This document shows positions 42,886-50,763 of a stretch of DNA of 64,000 bases, piece by piece. This stretch comes from Methylibium sp035476815 (GTDB lineage: Bacteria > Pseudomonadota > Gammaproteobacteria > Burkholderiales > Burkholderiaceae_C). The DNA is taken from positions 1 through 64,000 of the forward strand of contig DATILD010000069.1 in the NCBI GenBank assembly GCA_035476815.1. Reading direction: 5' to 3'. Position 1 is the first letter of the stretch. Each line of letters begins with the position of its first letter. The notes under the pieces were generated by a model. That model was not told the DNA's origin, ran no database searches, and saw only the letters and a program-made list of their open reading frames with translations. Made by a program: the position numbers and the translations under genes.

Positions 42886-43896
42886 CTATGCCTGCTGAAC
42901 GCGCACCAGCACGTCGTGCAGCCGTTCGACCGGCTGCCGCAGCAGCGGCAGCGCGGCGGCGCGCACCTGCTGGCGCTGCGGTTCGGCGCTGAGGTATTCG
43001 ACCGGCGACTTGCCGTCCACGCGCGCGAGCAGCAAGCCCGGCAGCAGCGCGGCGGTGCGGGCCTCGAGCTGCACGGCCGGCTCCCACGCGACATGCGCGA
43101 GGTAGGCCGCGCACAGTGCCTCGAACGAGGCGGCCAGCGCCGGACGGTCGGCCGGGCGCAGCACCCCCTTGAGCAGCAGGTGGTTCAGGCAGAAGGCGAG
43201 GTCGAACGCCGGGTCGCCGTACCACGCGCATTCGGCATCCAGCAGCACCGGGCCCTGCGGACCGACGAGGATGTTCTTCGGGCTCACGTCGCCGTGCACC
43301 AGGGCCGCATGGCGCGCAGCCGTGAGCGCAGCCAGCTGTCGCAGCCGGGCCGCCACCTCGGGGTGCCGCCCGGCGGTGGCGACCAGGTAGGGCGCCAGTC
43401 GCAGCGCGTGGAAGTTGTCGTCGGCATCGAACGTGCGGGCCACGGCGGCATCACCGGCACTGGCGGCGTGCAGCCGACCGATCAGGTCGCCGACGGCCTG
43501 TGCGGTCGCCACCACGACCTCCCCCTCGAGCAGTTGCTGCTTCCACACCGGGTGCTGGGCGGGCGGCAGGAAGGACATCGCGAACAGGCCCGCGTGCTGG
43601 TCGTGCGCCACCGGTCGTGGCACGTTGTCGGGGCAGTGCAGCGCAGCGAACTGCAGCCAGGCCCATTCGTAGGCGTTGCGGTTGACCGGCGCCTGCCAGT
43701 CGGCGGCGACCTTCAGCTTGGCCAGCGCGCGCTTCACGCACAGCGTGCGCCCAGGCACGTCGACGCGCCAGATGTCCGACGACACCCCGCCGGTCAGCGG
43801 CCGCCAGCAGGCCGCAGCGCCGCCCGGCAGCAGGCCCTGGCGGCGCAGGAAGTCGTCGAGCGCGGGCTCCGGTGCCGCGAAGTCAGGGTCGGACAT
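42886..43896 (-). CDS. APH-type small-molecule phosphotransferase (kinase)
   Basis: 336 residues, aminoglycoside-phosphotransferase/choline-kinase fold. N-terminal nucleotide loop (PLTGGVSSDIWRVDVPGRTLCVKRAL), the catalytic Brenner motif VHGDVSPKNILV and the metal-binding Asp in LLDAECAWYGDPAFDLA are all intact, so it should be an active ATP-dependent kinase. Some resemblance to methylthioribose- or homoserine-kinase-type sugar and alcohol kinases. The start ATG at 43896 is 13 bp after the enolase-homologue stop. Linkage to an enolase homologue and a D-2-hydroxyacid dehydrogenase suggests phosphorylation of a hydroxy acid or other catabolic intermediate, not drug resistance. Confidence 0.75.
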   Translation of the reverse strand: MSDPDFAAPEPALDDFLRRQGLLPGGAAACWRPLTGGVSSDIWRVDVPGRTLCVKRALAKLKVAADWQAPVNRNAYEWAWLQFAALHCPDNVPRPVAHDQHAGLFAMSFLPPAQHPVWKQQLLEGEVVVATAQAVGDLIGRLHAASAGDAAVARTFDADDNFHALRLAPYLVATAGRHPEVAARLRQLAALTAARHAALVHGDVSPKNILVGPQGPVLLDAECAWYGDPAFDLAFCLNHLLLKGVLRPADRPALAASFEALCAAYLAHVAWEPAVQLEARTAALLPGLLLARVDGKSPVEYLSAEPQRQQVRAAALPLLRQPVERLHDVLVRVQQA

Positions 43897-43909
43897 GTCG
43901 GCAGCCTCC

Positions 43910-45205
43910 TCAGCGGGCCAGCGTGATCGCCGACATGCCGGCAAAGCGCGCTCCGCTCTCTTCTTCGATGCGCAGCAGCTGGTTGTACTTCGACAGCCGG
44001 TCCGAGCAGCGCACCGATCCGATCTTGATCTGGCCGACCGCCGTGCCGACCGCGAGGTCGGCAATGAAGGCGTCTTCGGTCTCGCCCGAGCGGGCCGAGA
44101 TCACCGGCGCATAGCCGGCCCGACGGGCTGCCGCGATGACGGCCAGCGTGCCGCTCAAGGTGCCGTTCTGGTTGACCTTCACCAGCACCCCGTTGGCGCA
44201 GCCTTCGCGGACACCGCGCGCGACGCGGCTGCTGTTGGTGGTGAAGAAGTCGTCGCCGACCAGGCGCACGTCGCGACCCAGGCGCTGCGTCAGCGCGGCC
44301 CAGCCGGTCCAGTCCTCCTCGTCGAGCGGGTCTTCGATGGACACCACCGGGAACCGCGCCACCCAGGAGGCGGCCATCTCGGCCATCTCGGCGGCGCTGG
44401 CGTCGCGGCCCTCGCGCGCCAGCCGGTAGACACCGCGCGCCTTGTCGTACAGCGCGGTGGCCGCCACGTCGATGGCGATCACCATGTCGCGCCCGGGCTG
44501 CAGGCCGGCGGCCTCGAATGACTCGACCATCAGCTGCAGCGCCTCGTGCGAGGTGGCGCAGCCGGGGCTGAGGCCGCCCTCGTCGGCCAGCAGCACCGGC
44601 AGGCCCCGGCGGGCGCAGACGGCGGTGGCGGCGGTGCGCACGCGGCCCACCATGTCGATGGCTTCCTCGATCGAGCTTGCGCTGGCCGGGATGGCGAGGA
44701 AGTCCTGAACGTCCATGCCGCGGCCCGCGTGCAGGCCACCACTGAGGATGTTGACCATCGGCATCGGCATGGTCAGCTCGGCAACGCCGGCCAGCGCGGC
44801 GATGTGGCGGTACAGCGGCAGGCCCTGTGCCTGCGCGGCGGCGCGGCAGGCGGCGAGCGACGCGGCGAGGATGGCGTTCGCGCCCAGCCGCTCGAGATTC
44901 GCGGTGCCGTCGAGCTCGACGAGGCGGCGGTCGATCGCGGCTTGGTCGAGCGCATCCAGGCCCTCGAGGGCCATGGCAATTTCGGTGTTGGCGTTCGCAA
45001 CGGCGCGTTTGACGCCCATGCCGCCGTAGTAGGCCGCGTCGCCGTCGCGCAGCTCATGGGCTTCACTGCTGCCGGTGGAGGCGCCCGACGGTACGGAGGC
45101 GCGGCCGACCGTGCCATCGGCCAGCGTGAGGTCGGCTTCGACCGTGGGGCGGCCGCGTGAGTCGAGGACCTGGCGGGCCTTGAGGGATCGGATCTGGGTG
45201 CTCAT
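43910..45205 (-). CDS. Divergent enolase homologue with two changed active-site positions
   Basis: 431 residues, full-length enolase architecture (LDSRGRPTVEADL, SVPSGASTG, LRDGD, LGANAIL). Retained: H159, E209 (ADEGG), metal ligands D246, E291 and D318 (GDDFFTTN), catalytic Lys 343 (LVKVNQNGT) and Lys 394 (GQIKIGS). Changed: the loop normally reading NGGxHA...QEF is SGGLHA...QDF (Asp168 for Glu, Ser155 for Asn), and SHRSGETED reads SARSGETED (Ala371 for His). Conservation elsewhere shows it is functional. These changes alter the substrate pocket, so the substrate may not be 2-phosphoglycerate. It sits between a kinase and a D-2-hydroxyacid dehydrogenase in the LacI operon, not beside pyrG or other housekeeping partners. 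Confidence 0.82.
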   Translation of the reverse strand: MSTQIRSLKARQVLDSRGRPTVEADLTLADGTVGRASVPSGASTGSSEAHELRDGDAAYYGGMGVKRAVANANTEIAMALEGLDALDQAAIDRRLVELDGTANLERLGANAILAASLAACRAAAQAQGLPLYRHIAALAGVAELTMPMPMVNILSGGLHAGRGMDVQDFLAIPASASSIEEAIDMVGRVRTAATAVCARRGLPVLLADEGGLSPGCATSHEALQLMVESFEAAGLQPGRDMVIAIDVAATALYDKARGVYRLAREGRDASAAEMAEMAASWVARFPVVSIEDPLDEEDWTGWAALTQRLGRDVRLVGDDFFTTNSSRVARGVREGCANGVLVKVNQNGTLSGTLAVIAAARRAGYAPVISARSGETEDAFIADLAVGTAVGQIKIGSVRCSDRLSKYNQLLRIEEESGARFAGMSAITLAR

Positions 45206-45244
45206 GAGTGAGTAGGTTGGGCTCGTTGGAGGGTCGGCGGCCGG

Positions 45245-46210
45245 TCAGCGTGGGCCGGGCCGGTTGCAGGGCTGTCGAGGTGCCTCGCCGCGCAGCACGC
45301 GCACCACTTCCTCGGCGGCACGGCGTCGCAGTTCGATCAGCGACGCGTCCGACGAGAACGCGATATGCGGCGTGAGGATGGCGCCCGGGTGTTCGAGCAG
45401 GGCCGGCGGCACGGCCGGTTCGCTTTCGAGCACGTCGAGTCCAACCCCGGAAAGCTGGCCGCTGGCCAGTGCCTCGATCACCGCGTCGGTGTCGACCACA
45501 CCACCGCGGCTGACGTTGATCAGCAGCCCGCCCGGCTTCATGCGGCCCAGCTGCTCGCGGTTGACGAGGTGCGTGGTGGTGGGCGTCAGCGGGGCATGGA
45601 CGATCACGATGTCACTGCGTGCCATCAGCGTGCCCAGGTCGACGAAGGCCACGTCCTTGACGTCGCTCGGTGCGCCGGGGTCGGTGGCCAGCAGGGTGCA
45701 ACCGAAGGCTCGCAGGCGCTGGGCGGTGGCCCGCCCGATGCGGCCGAAGCCGACAATGCCGCAGGTCAACGTGGAGAGCCGGCGCAGCCTTGCGGCGGCC
45801 GGGTTCCAGTGGCCGGCGTGCACGTCGCGGTCGAAGGCGACGATGCCGCGGCACCAGGCCAGCGCGAAGCCCACCGCCTGGTCGGCCACCTCCTCGACGC
45901 AGTAGTCGGGCACGTTGGTGACCCAGATGCCGCGATCGGTGGCGGCCGGCACGGCGATGTTGTCCAGCCCCACACCGAGGCGCGCGACGATGCGCAGGTC
46001 CGGCGCGCTGGCGATGGCGGTGGCCGTCACCTGCGCCCAGCAGGTGAGGATGGCCGCGGGCCGGTGTTCGCGCGTCAGCGCCTCGATGGCGATCGCGGGG
46101 GCCGGCTTGGCCGGGCCGCTGACGAGCCGGAAGCCGGCCGATTCGACGATGCTGCGTTCGATCTGGTCGTCGGGCCAGGCGTAGTCGGTGAGCAGGACGG
46201 TGGCGGTCAT
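45245..46210 (-). CDS. D-2-hydroxyacid dehydrogenase
   Basis: 321 residues, NAD(P)-dependent D-isomer 2-hydroxyacid dehydrogenase. The catalytic triad is visible: Arg in VARLGVGLDN, Glu in DVLESEPAVP and His in LTPHIAFSS. The cofactor fold has VGFGRIGRATA, and the later signature is NVSRGGVVDTDAV. It reduces a 2-keto acid to a D-2-hydroxy acid or the reverse, like phosphoglycerate, glyoxylate or hydroxypyruvate reductases. It is 39 bp upstream of the enolase homologue and 27 bp downstream of FAH copy 3, all on the minus strand. With the kinase and enolase homologue it suggests keto acid - hydroxy acid - phospho-ester chemistry. Confidence 0.87.
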   Translation of the reverse strand: MTATVLLTDYAWPDDQIERSIVESAGFRLVSGPAKPAPAIAIEALTREHRPAAILTCWAQVTATAIASAPDLRIVARLGVGLDNIAVPAATDRGIWVTNVPDYCVEEVADQAVGFALAWCRGIVAFDRDVHAGHWNPAAARLRRLSTLTCGIVGFGRIGRATAQRLRAFGCTLLATDPGAPSDVKDVAFVDLGTLMARSDIVIVHAPLTPTTTHLVNREQLGRMKPGGLLINVSRGGVVDTDAVIEALASGQLSGVGLDVLESEPAVPPALLEHPGAILTPHIAFSSDASLIELRRRAAEEVVRVLRGEAPRQPCNRPGPR

Positions 46211-46237
46211 TTGGGGTGTTCGCTGAAGAGGTGGGGC

Positions 46238-47215
46238 TCACGCCGGCACGCAGCGCGTGTGCTGCCGGCCGAGGCCGTCGATGCTGGCTTCGATGAGGTC
46301 GCCGGGCCGCAGGAAGCGGCGGTGGTGGCTGCCGAAGCCGGCCGGAGAACCGGTGCAGATGAGGTCGCCCGGCTCGAGACGGACATGCCACGACAGGTAG
46401 GCGATCTGCTCGGCCACGCCAAACAGCATGTCGCCCGACCAGCCGCTCTGCATCGGCTGGCCGTTCAGGTGAAGCTGCAGGCGCAGCCGTTGCGGATCGG
46501 GCACGTTCCACACCGGCGAAAACCATGGCCCGGCCGGCAGCCAGCCGGGGCGGGCCTTCGACTGGATCCAGTCGGTGCCGAGCCCCTTCACGTCGTGGCG
46601 GAAGATGCGGTCGCGCAGCGTGAGGTCGTTGACGACGCAGTAACCCGCGACATGATCGAGCGCCTGGTGCGGGTCCACCTGCCAGGCGCGGCGCCCGATG
46701 ACGACGCCCAGTTCCACCTCCCAATCGAGCGTGTTCAGCTCCGGGGTCAGCAGCAGCGGGGCTGCCGGGTCGGCCACCGTCAGACTCCCCTTCAGGCACA
46801 CGTAGGGACTGCCCTCGCGGCCGCGCTGTTCGATGGCGGCGAGCGCGCTGGCGCGGCGGGCCGGCGCGCCCGGACCCTGGGGGCCGTCGTCGGCATCGAG
46901 GGCGGCCTCGAGTACCTGGTCACGGTAGTTGCCGATGGTGCAGTAGACCTGCCTCGGTGCGACCGGCGCGTGCAGCCGCACCGCATCGGCCGACACGCCT
47001 TGCCGAGCGATCGTGGCGGCGGTGGTCGGGTCCTGGCACAGGGCGCGCAGCGCCTCGGCCAGCCAAGACCAGTGGGCGAGCAGGGCCTCGAACGAGTTGG
47101 GGTCAAAGGCCAGGCGGTCGGCCCAGTGGCGCAGCGCCAGCACACGCGAGTCGTGCAACAAGGCGGGAAAGGGCGGGCACGCCGCGAACGACGCGTTGAC
47201 GAGAACCATCGACAT
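46238..47215 (-). CDS. Fumarylacetoacetate hydrolase family protein, copy 3
   Basis: 325 residues. The N-terminal part is longer and different from copies 1 and 2. The core has QVYCTIGNYRDQV, TLDWEVELGVVIG (metal Glu pair), VVNDLTLRD (Asp) and the PGDLICTGSPAGFG loop. This group of two-part FAH proteins includes acylpyruvases and oxalopentenoate-type enzymes. It is the first enzyme gene after lacI (86 bp) in the run lacI - FAH - dehydrogenase - enolase homologue - kinase. Frame and motifs are intact throughout. Confidence 0.85.
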   Translation of the reverse strand: MSMVLVNASFAACPPFPALLHDSRVLALRHWADRLAFDPNSFEALLAHWSWLAEALRALCQDPTTAATIARQGVSADAVRLHAPVAPRQVYCTIGNYRDQVLEAALDADDGPQGPGAPARRASALAAIEQRGREGSPYVCLKGSLTVADPAAPLLLTPELNTLDWEVELGVVIGRRAWQVDPHQALDHVAGYCVVNDLTLRDRIFRHDVKGLGTDWIQSKARPGWLPAGPWFSPVWNVPDPQRLRLQLHLNGQPMQSGWSGDMLFGVAEQIAYLSWHVRLEPGDLICTGSPAGFGSHHRRFLRPGDLIEASIDGLGRQHTRCVPA

Positions 47216-47300
47216 GGAAGCAGAGCGGGATGGAGGTGTCCTGATGCCCCCCGCTTCGCTCCCCGCCTGTCCGCACGCCCCGTGCGGCGGGCCGAGCGGC

Positions 47301-48362
47301 TCAGGCGGCGGCGACTCGGCGGGCAGATTTCTTGTTGTCGGTTCGGGGCAGCGGCGCGATCGCGCGGGTGCTGCCGCGCACGATCAGCGAGGCGGGCGAC
47401 ATCGCGCTGTACGGACCATCCGGGCCTTTGCCCTTGTTCTGGAGGTGATGGTGGAGGAACCACAAGCCGCAGGCGGTGGCGAGTTCGGAGACCGGCAGGC
47501 CGATGGTGGTCAGTCCCGGGCCCCACCAGCTGAAGCCCGGCTCGTCGCCGAATCCGATCACGGAGAGTTCGTCGGGCACGCGCACGCCGCGGGCCAGCAG
47601 CTCCTCGAGCACGCCCTGCGTGATGCGCACCGAGCCCATCACGATGGCCGTCGGCGGTGATCGGCGATCGAGCAGGCGGCGCACGGCGTCGCGGCCGAAG
47701 TCGCTCTGCGACGGGGCGCCGAGCTCTTCAAGGGCCTTCGCTGCCGCCGGCGAGCCGGCCAGCCCGTTGCGAAAGCCGCGCAGGCGCTCGGCACCGGTCG
47801 GCAGCTCGGTGGAGCCGCCGATGTAGGCGATGCGTTCATGGCCGTGCTGCACCAGATGGCGCGCGGCGTCTTCGAGCGCGCGCGCGTCGTCGATGCCGAA
47901 CCATTGCGTGCCCAGGGCGGGGTGCTTGCGCAGCAACTGGATGTGCGGCGTCATCGACAGCAGCCGGATGGAATCCGGATGCGGCTTGGCGCTGGGCACG
48001 ATGATGACCCCGGCCACGTTGGCGCTGATCAGCTCGCGCAGGTGGCGCAACTCGACCGCGCGGTCGTCGTCGGTTTCGGACAGCGTCAGCTGGAACTCGG
48101 CCTTCTCGAGGCACTTCGAGAGTGCGTGCGCAATCGTCGAATAGAAACCGTTGCGAATGTCGGGCACCACCAGGCCGACCAGGTTGCTCTTCGCCCCGCG
48201 CATCATGCGCGCCGCCCGGTTCATCACGTAGCCCATCTCGGCGGCGACCTCGTGCACCCGCTGGGTGGTGGCAGCACTGATGCGTGAATCGTTCGACAGC
48301 GCGCGGCCCACCGTGGAGACGGAGAGTTGGAGTCGATCCGCGATGTCCTTGGTCGTGATCAT
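47301..48362 (-). CDS. LacI-family transcriptional regulator
   Basis: 353 residues. The N-terminal helix-turn-helix (TTKDIADRLQLSVSTVGRALSNDSRI) and hinge helix (NRAARMMRG) precede a periplasmic-binding-protein-like effector domain (NLVGLVVPDIRNGFYSTIA, GVIIVPSA, RIAYIGGS, VIGFGDEPGFSWWGPGLTTIG). The hinge carries AARMMR where sugar-type LacI proteins have LAR-like residues. A perfect TGCTAACGATAGCA operator lies 15 bp upstream of the start codon, so it probably represses itself and the enzyme genes that follow it. The same motif precedes three other genes, defining a local regulon. The effector is likely the pathway substrate or an intermediate. Confidence 0.92.
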   Translation of the reverse strand: MITTKDIADRLQLSVSTVGRALSNDSRISAATTQRVHEVAAEMGYVMNRAARMMRGAKSNLVGLVVPDIRNGFYSTIAHALSKCLEKAEFQLTLSETDDDRAVELRHLRELISANVAGVIIVPSAKPHPDSIRLLSMTPHIQLLRKHPALGTQWFGIDDARALEDAARHLVQHGHERIAYIGGSTELPTGAERLRGFRNGLAGSPAAAKALEELGAPSQSDFGRDAVRRLLDRRSPPTAIVMGSVRITQGVLEELLARGVRVPDELSVIGFGDEPGFSWWGPGLTTIGLPVSELATACGLWFLHHHLQNKGKGPDGPYSAMSPASLIVRGSTRAIAPLPRTDNKKSARRVAAA

Positions 48363-48377
48363 GGGACTGTCTTTCGT

Positions 48378-48391
48378 TGCTAACGATAGCA
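48378..48391. promoter_or_regulatory. LacI-type operator at the lacI promoter
   Basis: TGCTAACGATAGCA, perfect copy, 15 bp before the minus-strand start of the LacI-family gene. Its position within the leader fits autorepression. Its centre is 150 bp from that of the copy at 48528, which serves the divergent cupin operon. Confidence 0.75.
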
Positions 48392-48527
48392 CATCTTGAG
48401 GGGACTTCATCCATGAAATCCCGGAGACCAGCTTCTGGGTCAAGCTGCCTCCACCCGGTGCATCACCAAGACGCACGGTGGAAGCGTTGAAGCTCGATTG
48501 ACATCGTAGGCGACCGGGACTACAGTT

Positions 48528-48541
48528 TGCTAACGATAGCA
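48528..48541. promoter_or_regulatory. LacI-type operator upstream of the cupin copy-2 operon
   Basis: TGCTAACGATAGCA, perfect copy, 33 bp before the cupin ATG at 48575. Upstream TTGACA (48498-48503) could be a -35 hexamer; a site at this position would cover the -10 region and block the promoter. Confidence 0.72.
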
Positions 48542-48574
48542 ATCTCGGCGAGTTCGAGCGAGAGGAGACTGCCC

Positions 48575-49114
48575 ATGCACATTCGTCGCATCGTCACCGG
48601 GCACGACAGCCGGGGCAAGGCCATCGTCGTCTCCGACGAGAACCACGAACGGCCATTCCGGAGCCTGCCCGGCTTCGGCAACACCTTGCTCTGGACCACC
48701 GATGGCGTACCGCGGGTCGGGACGGACCAGTCCAGCGATCCGGTGGCGCAGGTCAAGAGCTACCTGCCTGGTCCGGCGGGTACGCGGCTGATGATGGTCT
48801 CATTGCCGCCCGATGCGGTAATGACGACCCCCGAATTCGACGGCGCCGCCTATGCGAATGAGCTGGCCGAAAAGATGCCCGGGTTCATCCAGGTTTTCGA
48901 ACCCGACGCGCCTGGCATGCATACGACCGACACGGTCGACTACGGCCTGCTGCTCGACGGCGAGGTCTGGCTTGAACTGGACGACGGCGTCGAGGTACGG
49001 CTCGCGCCGCACGATCTGGTCATTCAGAACGGCACTCGCCACGCATGGCGCAACAAGAGCAGTCGCCAGGCGACGTTGCTGTTCGTGCTAATCGGCGCAC
49101 AGCGCGTAGCCTGA
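48575..49114 (+). CDS. Cupin-domain protein, copy 2
   Basis: 179 residues, identical in length to copy 1 at 25427 and similar throughout: RRIVTGHDSRGK leader, GPAGTRLMMVSLPPD, GMHTTDTVDYGLLLDGEV (first cupin motif), HDLVIQNGTRHAWRN (second motif) and the closing LLFVLIGAQR. The likely metal ligands are His residues of the two motifs plus an acidic residue. AGAGGAGA precedes the ATG at 48575 by 8 to 9 nt; the upstream ATG-less extension to 48527 would run through the operator and was rejected. It is followed 28 bp on by DUF1185 copy 2. Substrate unknown. Confidence 0.8.
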   Translation: MHIRRIVTGHDSRGKAIVVSDENHERPFRSLPGFGNTLLWTTDGVPRVGTDQSSDPVAQVKSYLPGPAGTRLMMVSLPPDAVMTTPEFDGAAYANELAEKMPGFIQVFEPDAPGMHTTDTVDYGLLLDGEVWLELDDGVEVRLAPHDLVIQNGTRHAWRNKSSRQATLLFVLIGAQRVA

Positions 49115-49142
49115 TCCATCGCCCCCTTTGAACCATCGACAG

Positions 49143-49724
49143 ATGTCATTGATCCAGATCCGCAAGCGCAGCCTCGCGATCGAAACCACTCTTCATGAAG
49201 GCGGCCCCGCGGTCCAGCCGCCGCTGCGCATGGCCGCGGCCATGGCCGTGGTGAGCAACCCCTACGCCGGCCGCTACGAGCCCGACCTGATGCCGTTCAT
49301 GGCCGAGTTGCGCTCGATCGGGCAGATGCTGGCCGAGGAGCTTGTCGGCGTGCTCGGTGGCAAGGAGCAGGTCGAGGTCTACGGCAAGGCCGCCATCGTC
49401 GGCATCGACGGCGAGATGGAGCATGGCGCCGTGTGGCACGAGGCCGGCGGCTGGGCCATGCGCCATGCGCTCGACGAGCCCAAGGCCATCGTGCCGGCGA
49501 CCAAGGCGGTGGCCGTGGCTGGCTATCGCCTGATGGTGCCGGTGCATTACGTGCATGCGGCCTATGTCCGCAGCCACTTCGGCTCGATGGAGGTGGGGCT
49601 GCAGGATGCGCCACGGCCGCGCGAGCTTCTCTTCGCGCTGGTGATGGGCTCAGGCGGTCGCGTTCATGCGCGCGTCGGCGGGCTCACGAAGGAACAGGTT
49701 TCGGTGCGAGACGGCCAACGTTGA
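49143..49724 (+). CDS. DUF1185 / amino acid synthesis family protein, copy 2
   Basis: 193 residues, same length as copy 1 at 28924. It has IRKRSLAIETTLHEGG, SNPYAGRYEPDLMPFMAELR in adjoining blocks, KAAIVGIDGEMEHGAVWHEAGG, VPATKAVAVAGYRLMVP, HYVHAAYVRSHFGS, LQDAPRPRELLFALVMG and the final LTKEQVSVRDGQR. Activity is not established. It is directly cotranscribed with cupin copy 2, whereas copy 1 is in a different operon from its cupin. The 67 bp to the convergent ETF alpha gene hold no feature I can assign. Confidence 0.83.
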   Translation: MSLIQIRKRSLAIETTLHEGGPAVQPPLRMAAAMAVVSNPYAGRYEPDLMPFMAELRSIGQMLAEELVGVLGGKEQVEVYGKAAIVGIDGEMEHGAVWHEAGGWAMRHALDEPKAIVPATKAVAVAGYRLMVPVHYVHAAYVRSHFGSMEVGLQDAPRPRELLFALVMGSGGRVHARVGGLTKEQVSVRDGQR

Positions 49725-49791
49725 CTGGGTACACCGGCACCGTCTCTTGGCGCAGGCGCGGTCGCAACGGTCAGGCGCCGGGAGCAACCAA

Positions 49792-50763
49792 CTAGTTCAA
49801 TGCCTGCACCAGCTCGGGCACGGCCACGAACAGATCGGCCTCGAGGCCGTAGTCGGCGACGCTGAAGATCGGCGCCTCGGGGTCCTTGTTGATGGCGACG
49901 ATGACCTTGGAGTCCTTCATGCCGGCTAGGTGCTGGATCGCCCCGCTGATGCCCGCCGCGATGTACAGGCTGGGCGCGACGATCTTGCCCGTCTGCCCGA
50001 CCTGCCAGTCGTTGGGCGCGTAGCCGGCATCGACCGCCGCGCGGCTGGCGCCCAGCGCCGCCCCGAGCTTGTCGGCCAGCGGCATCAGCACCTCGTTGAA
50101 CTTGTCGCTCGAGCCCATCGCCCGGCCGCCGCTGACGATGATCTTGGCCGCGGTGAGCTCCGGCCGGTCGCTCTTGGTGACCTCGCGCCCGACGAAGGCG
50201 CTCAGCCCGCTGTCGGCCACCGCCGCCAGGCTCTCGACCACGCCGCTGCCGCCCTCGGCCGCCGCCGGGTCGAAGCCGGTGGTGCGCACCGTGACGACCT
50301 TGATCTTGTCGGCGCTCTGCACGATGGCGATGGCGTTGCCGGCGTAGATCGGCCGCTCGAAGGTGTCGGCGGCGTCGACCTGGGTGATGTCGCTGATCTG
50401 CGCCACGTCCAGCAGCGCGGCCACCCGCGGCGCGACGTTCTTGCCATGCGCGGTGGCGGGGAACAGGAGGTGGCTGTAGTGGCCGGCCGCTTGTTCGACG
50501 ATCGCCAGCACCTGGGCGGCGACGTTCTCGGCGAGCTGGTCTTCGAGCTGCGGCGCGTCGGCGTGCAGCACCTTGGCCACGCCCTGGATGCGGGCGGCGC
50601 GCTGGGCGGCTTCCTGGGCGTTGCAGCCGGCCACCAGCACATGGACCGCGCCGCCGCTGTGGCGGGCGATGTCGGCGGCCGCGGCCACGGTGTTGTAGGT
50701 CGCGCCCTTGAGCAGCGCGTGTTCGTGTTCGGCCACCACCAGAATGTTTGCGAGGATGGCCAT
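49792..50763 (-). CDS. etfA: Electron transfer flavoprotein alpha subunit
   Basis: 323 residues. The N-terminal domain (ILVVAEHEHALLKGATYNTVAAA) is followed by the FAD domain with its signature PSLYIAAGISGAIQHLAGM and VAINKDPEAPIF. ETF takes electrons from acyl-CoA and related dehydrogenases and passes them to ETF-ubiquinone oxidoreductase. The ATG at 50763 directly abuts the stop of the beta-subunit gene. The three-gene operon is enoyl-CoA hydratase, etfB, etfA, convergent with the catabolic island. Confidence 0.95.
   Translation of the reverse strand: MAILANILVVAEHEHALLKGATYNTVAAAADIARHSGGAVHVLVAGCNAQEAAQRAARIQGVAKVLHADAPQLEDQLAENVAAQVLAIVEQAAGHYSHLLFPATAHGKNVAPRVAALLDVAQISDITQVDAADTFERPIYAGNAIAIVQSADKIKVVTVRTTGFDPAAAEGGSGVVESLAAVADSGLSAFVGREVTKSDRPELTAAKIIVSGGRAMGSSDKFNEVLMPLADKLGAALGASRAAVDAGYAPNDWQVGQTGKIVAPSLYIAAGISGAIQHLAGMKDSKVIVAINKDPEAPIFSVADYGLEADLFVAVPELVQALN

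Noticed and set aside
42886..43896. Aminoglycoside resistance kinase
   Set aside because: The APH fold alone does not show drug resistance; the neighbours are metabolic and there are no mobile-element or resistance genes beside it.
43910..45205. Calling the enolase homologue the housekeeping eno gene
   Set aside because: Two conserved active-site positions are changed and it lies in a LacI-controlled catabolic operon. Until a second eno is shown to be absent I keep it as a homologue only.
29502..47215. Homogentisate or tyrosine pathway based on three FAH-family genes
   Set aside because: No homogentisate dioxygenase, maleylacetoacetate isomerase or 4-hydroxyphenylpyruvate dioxygenase pattern is present; the FAH fold covers many other reactions.
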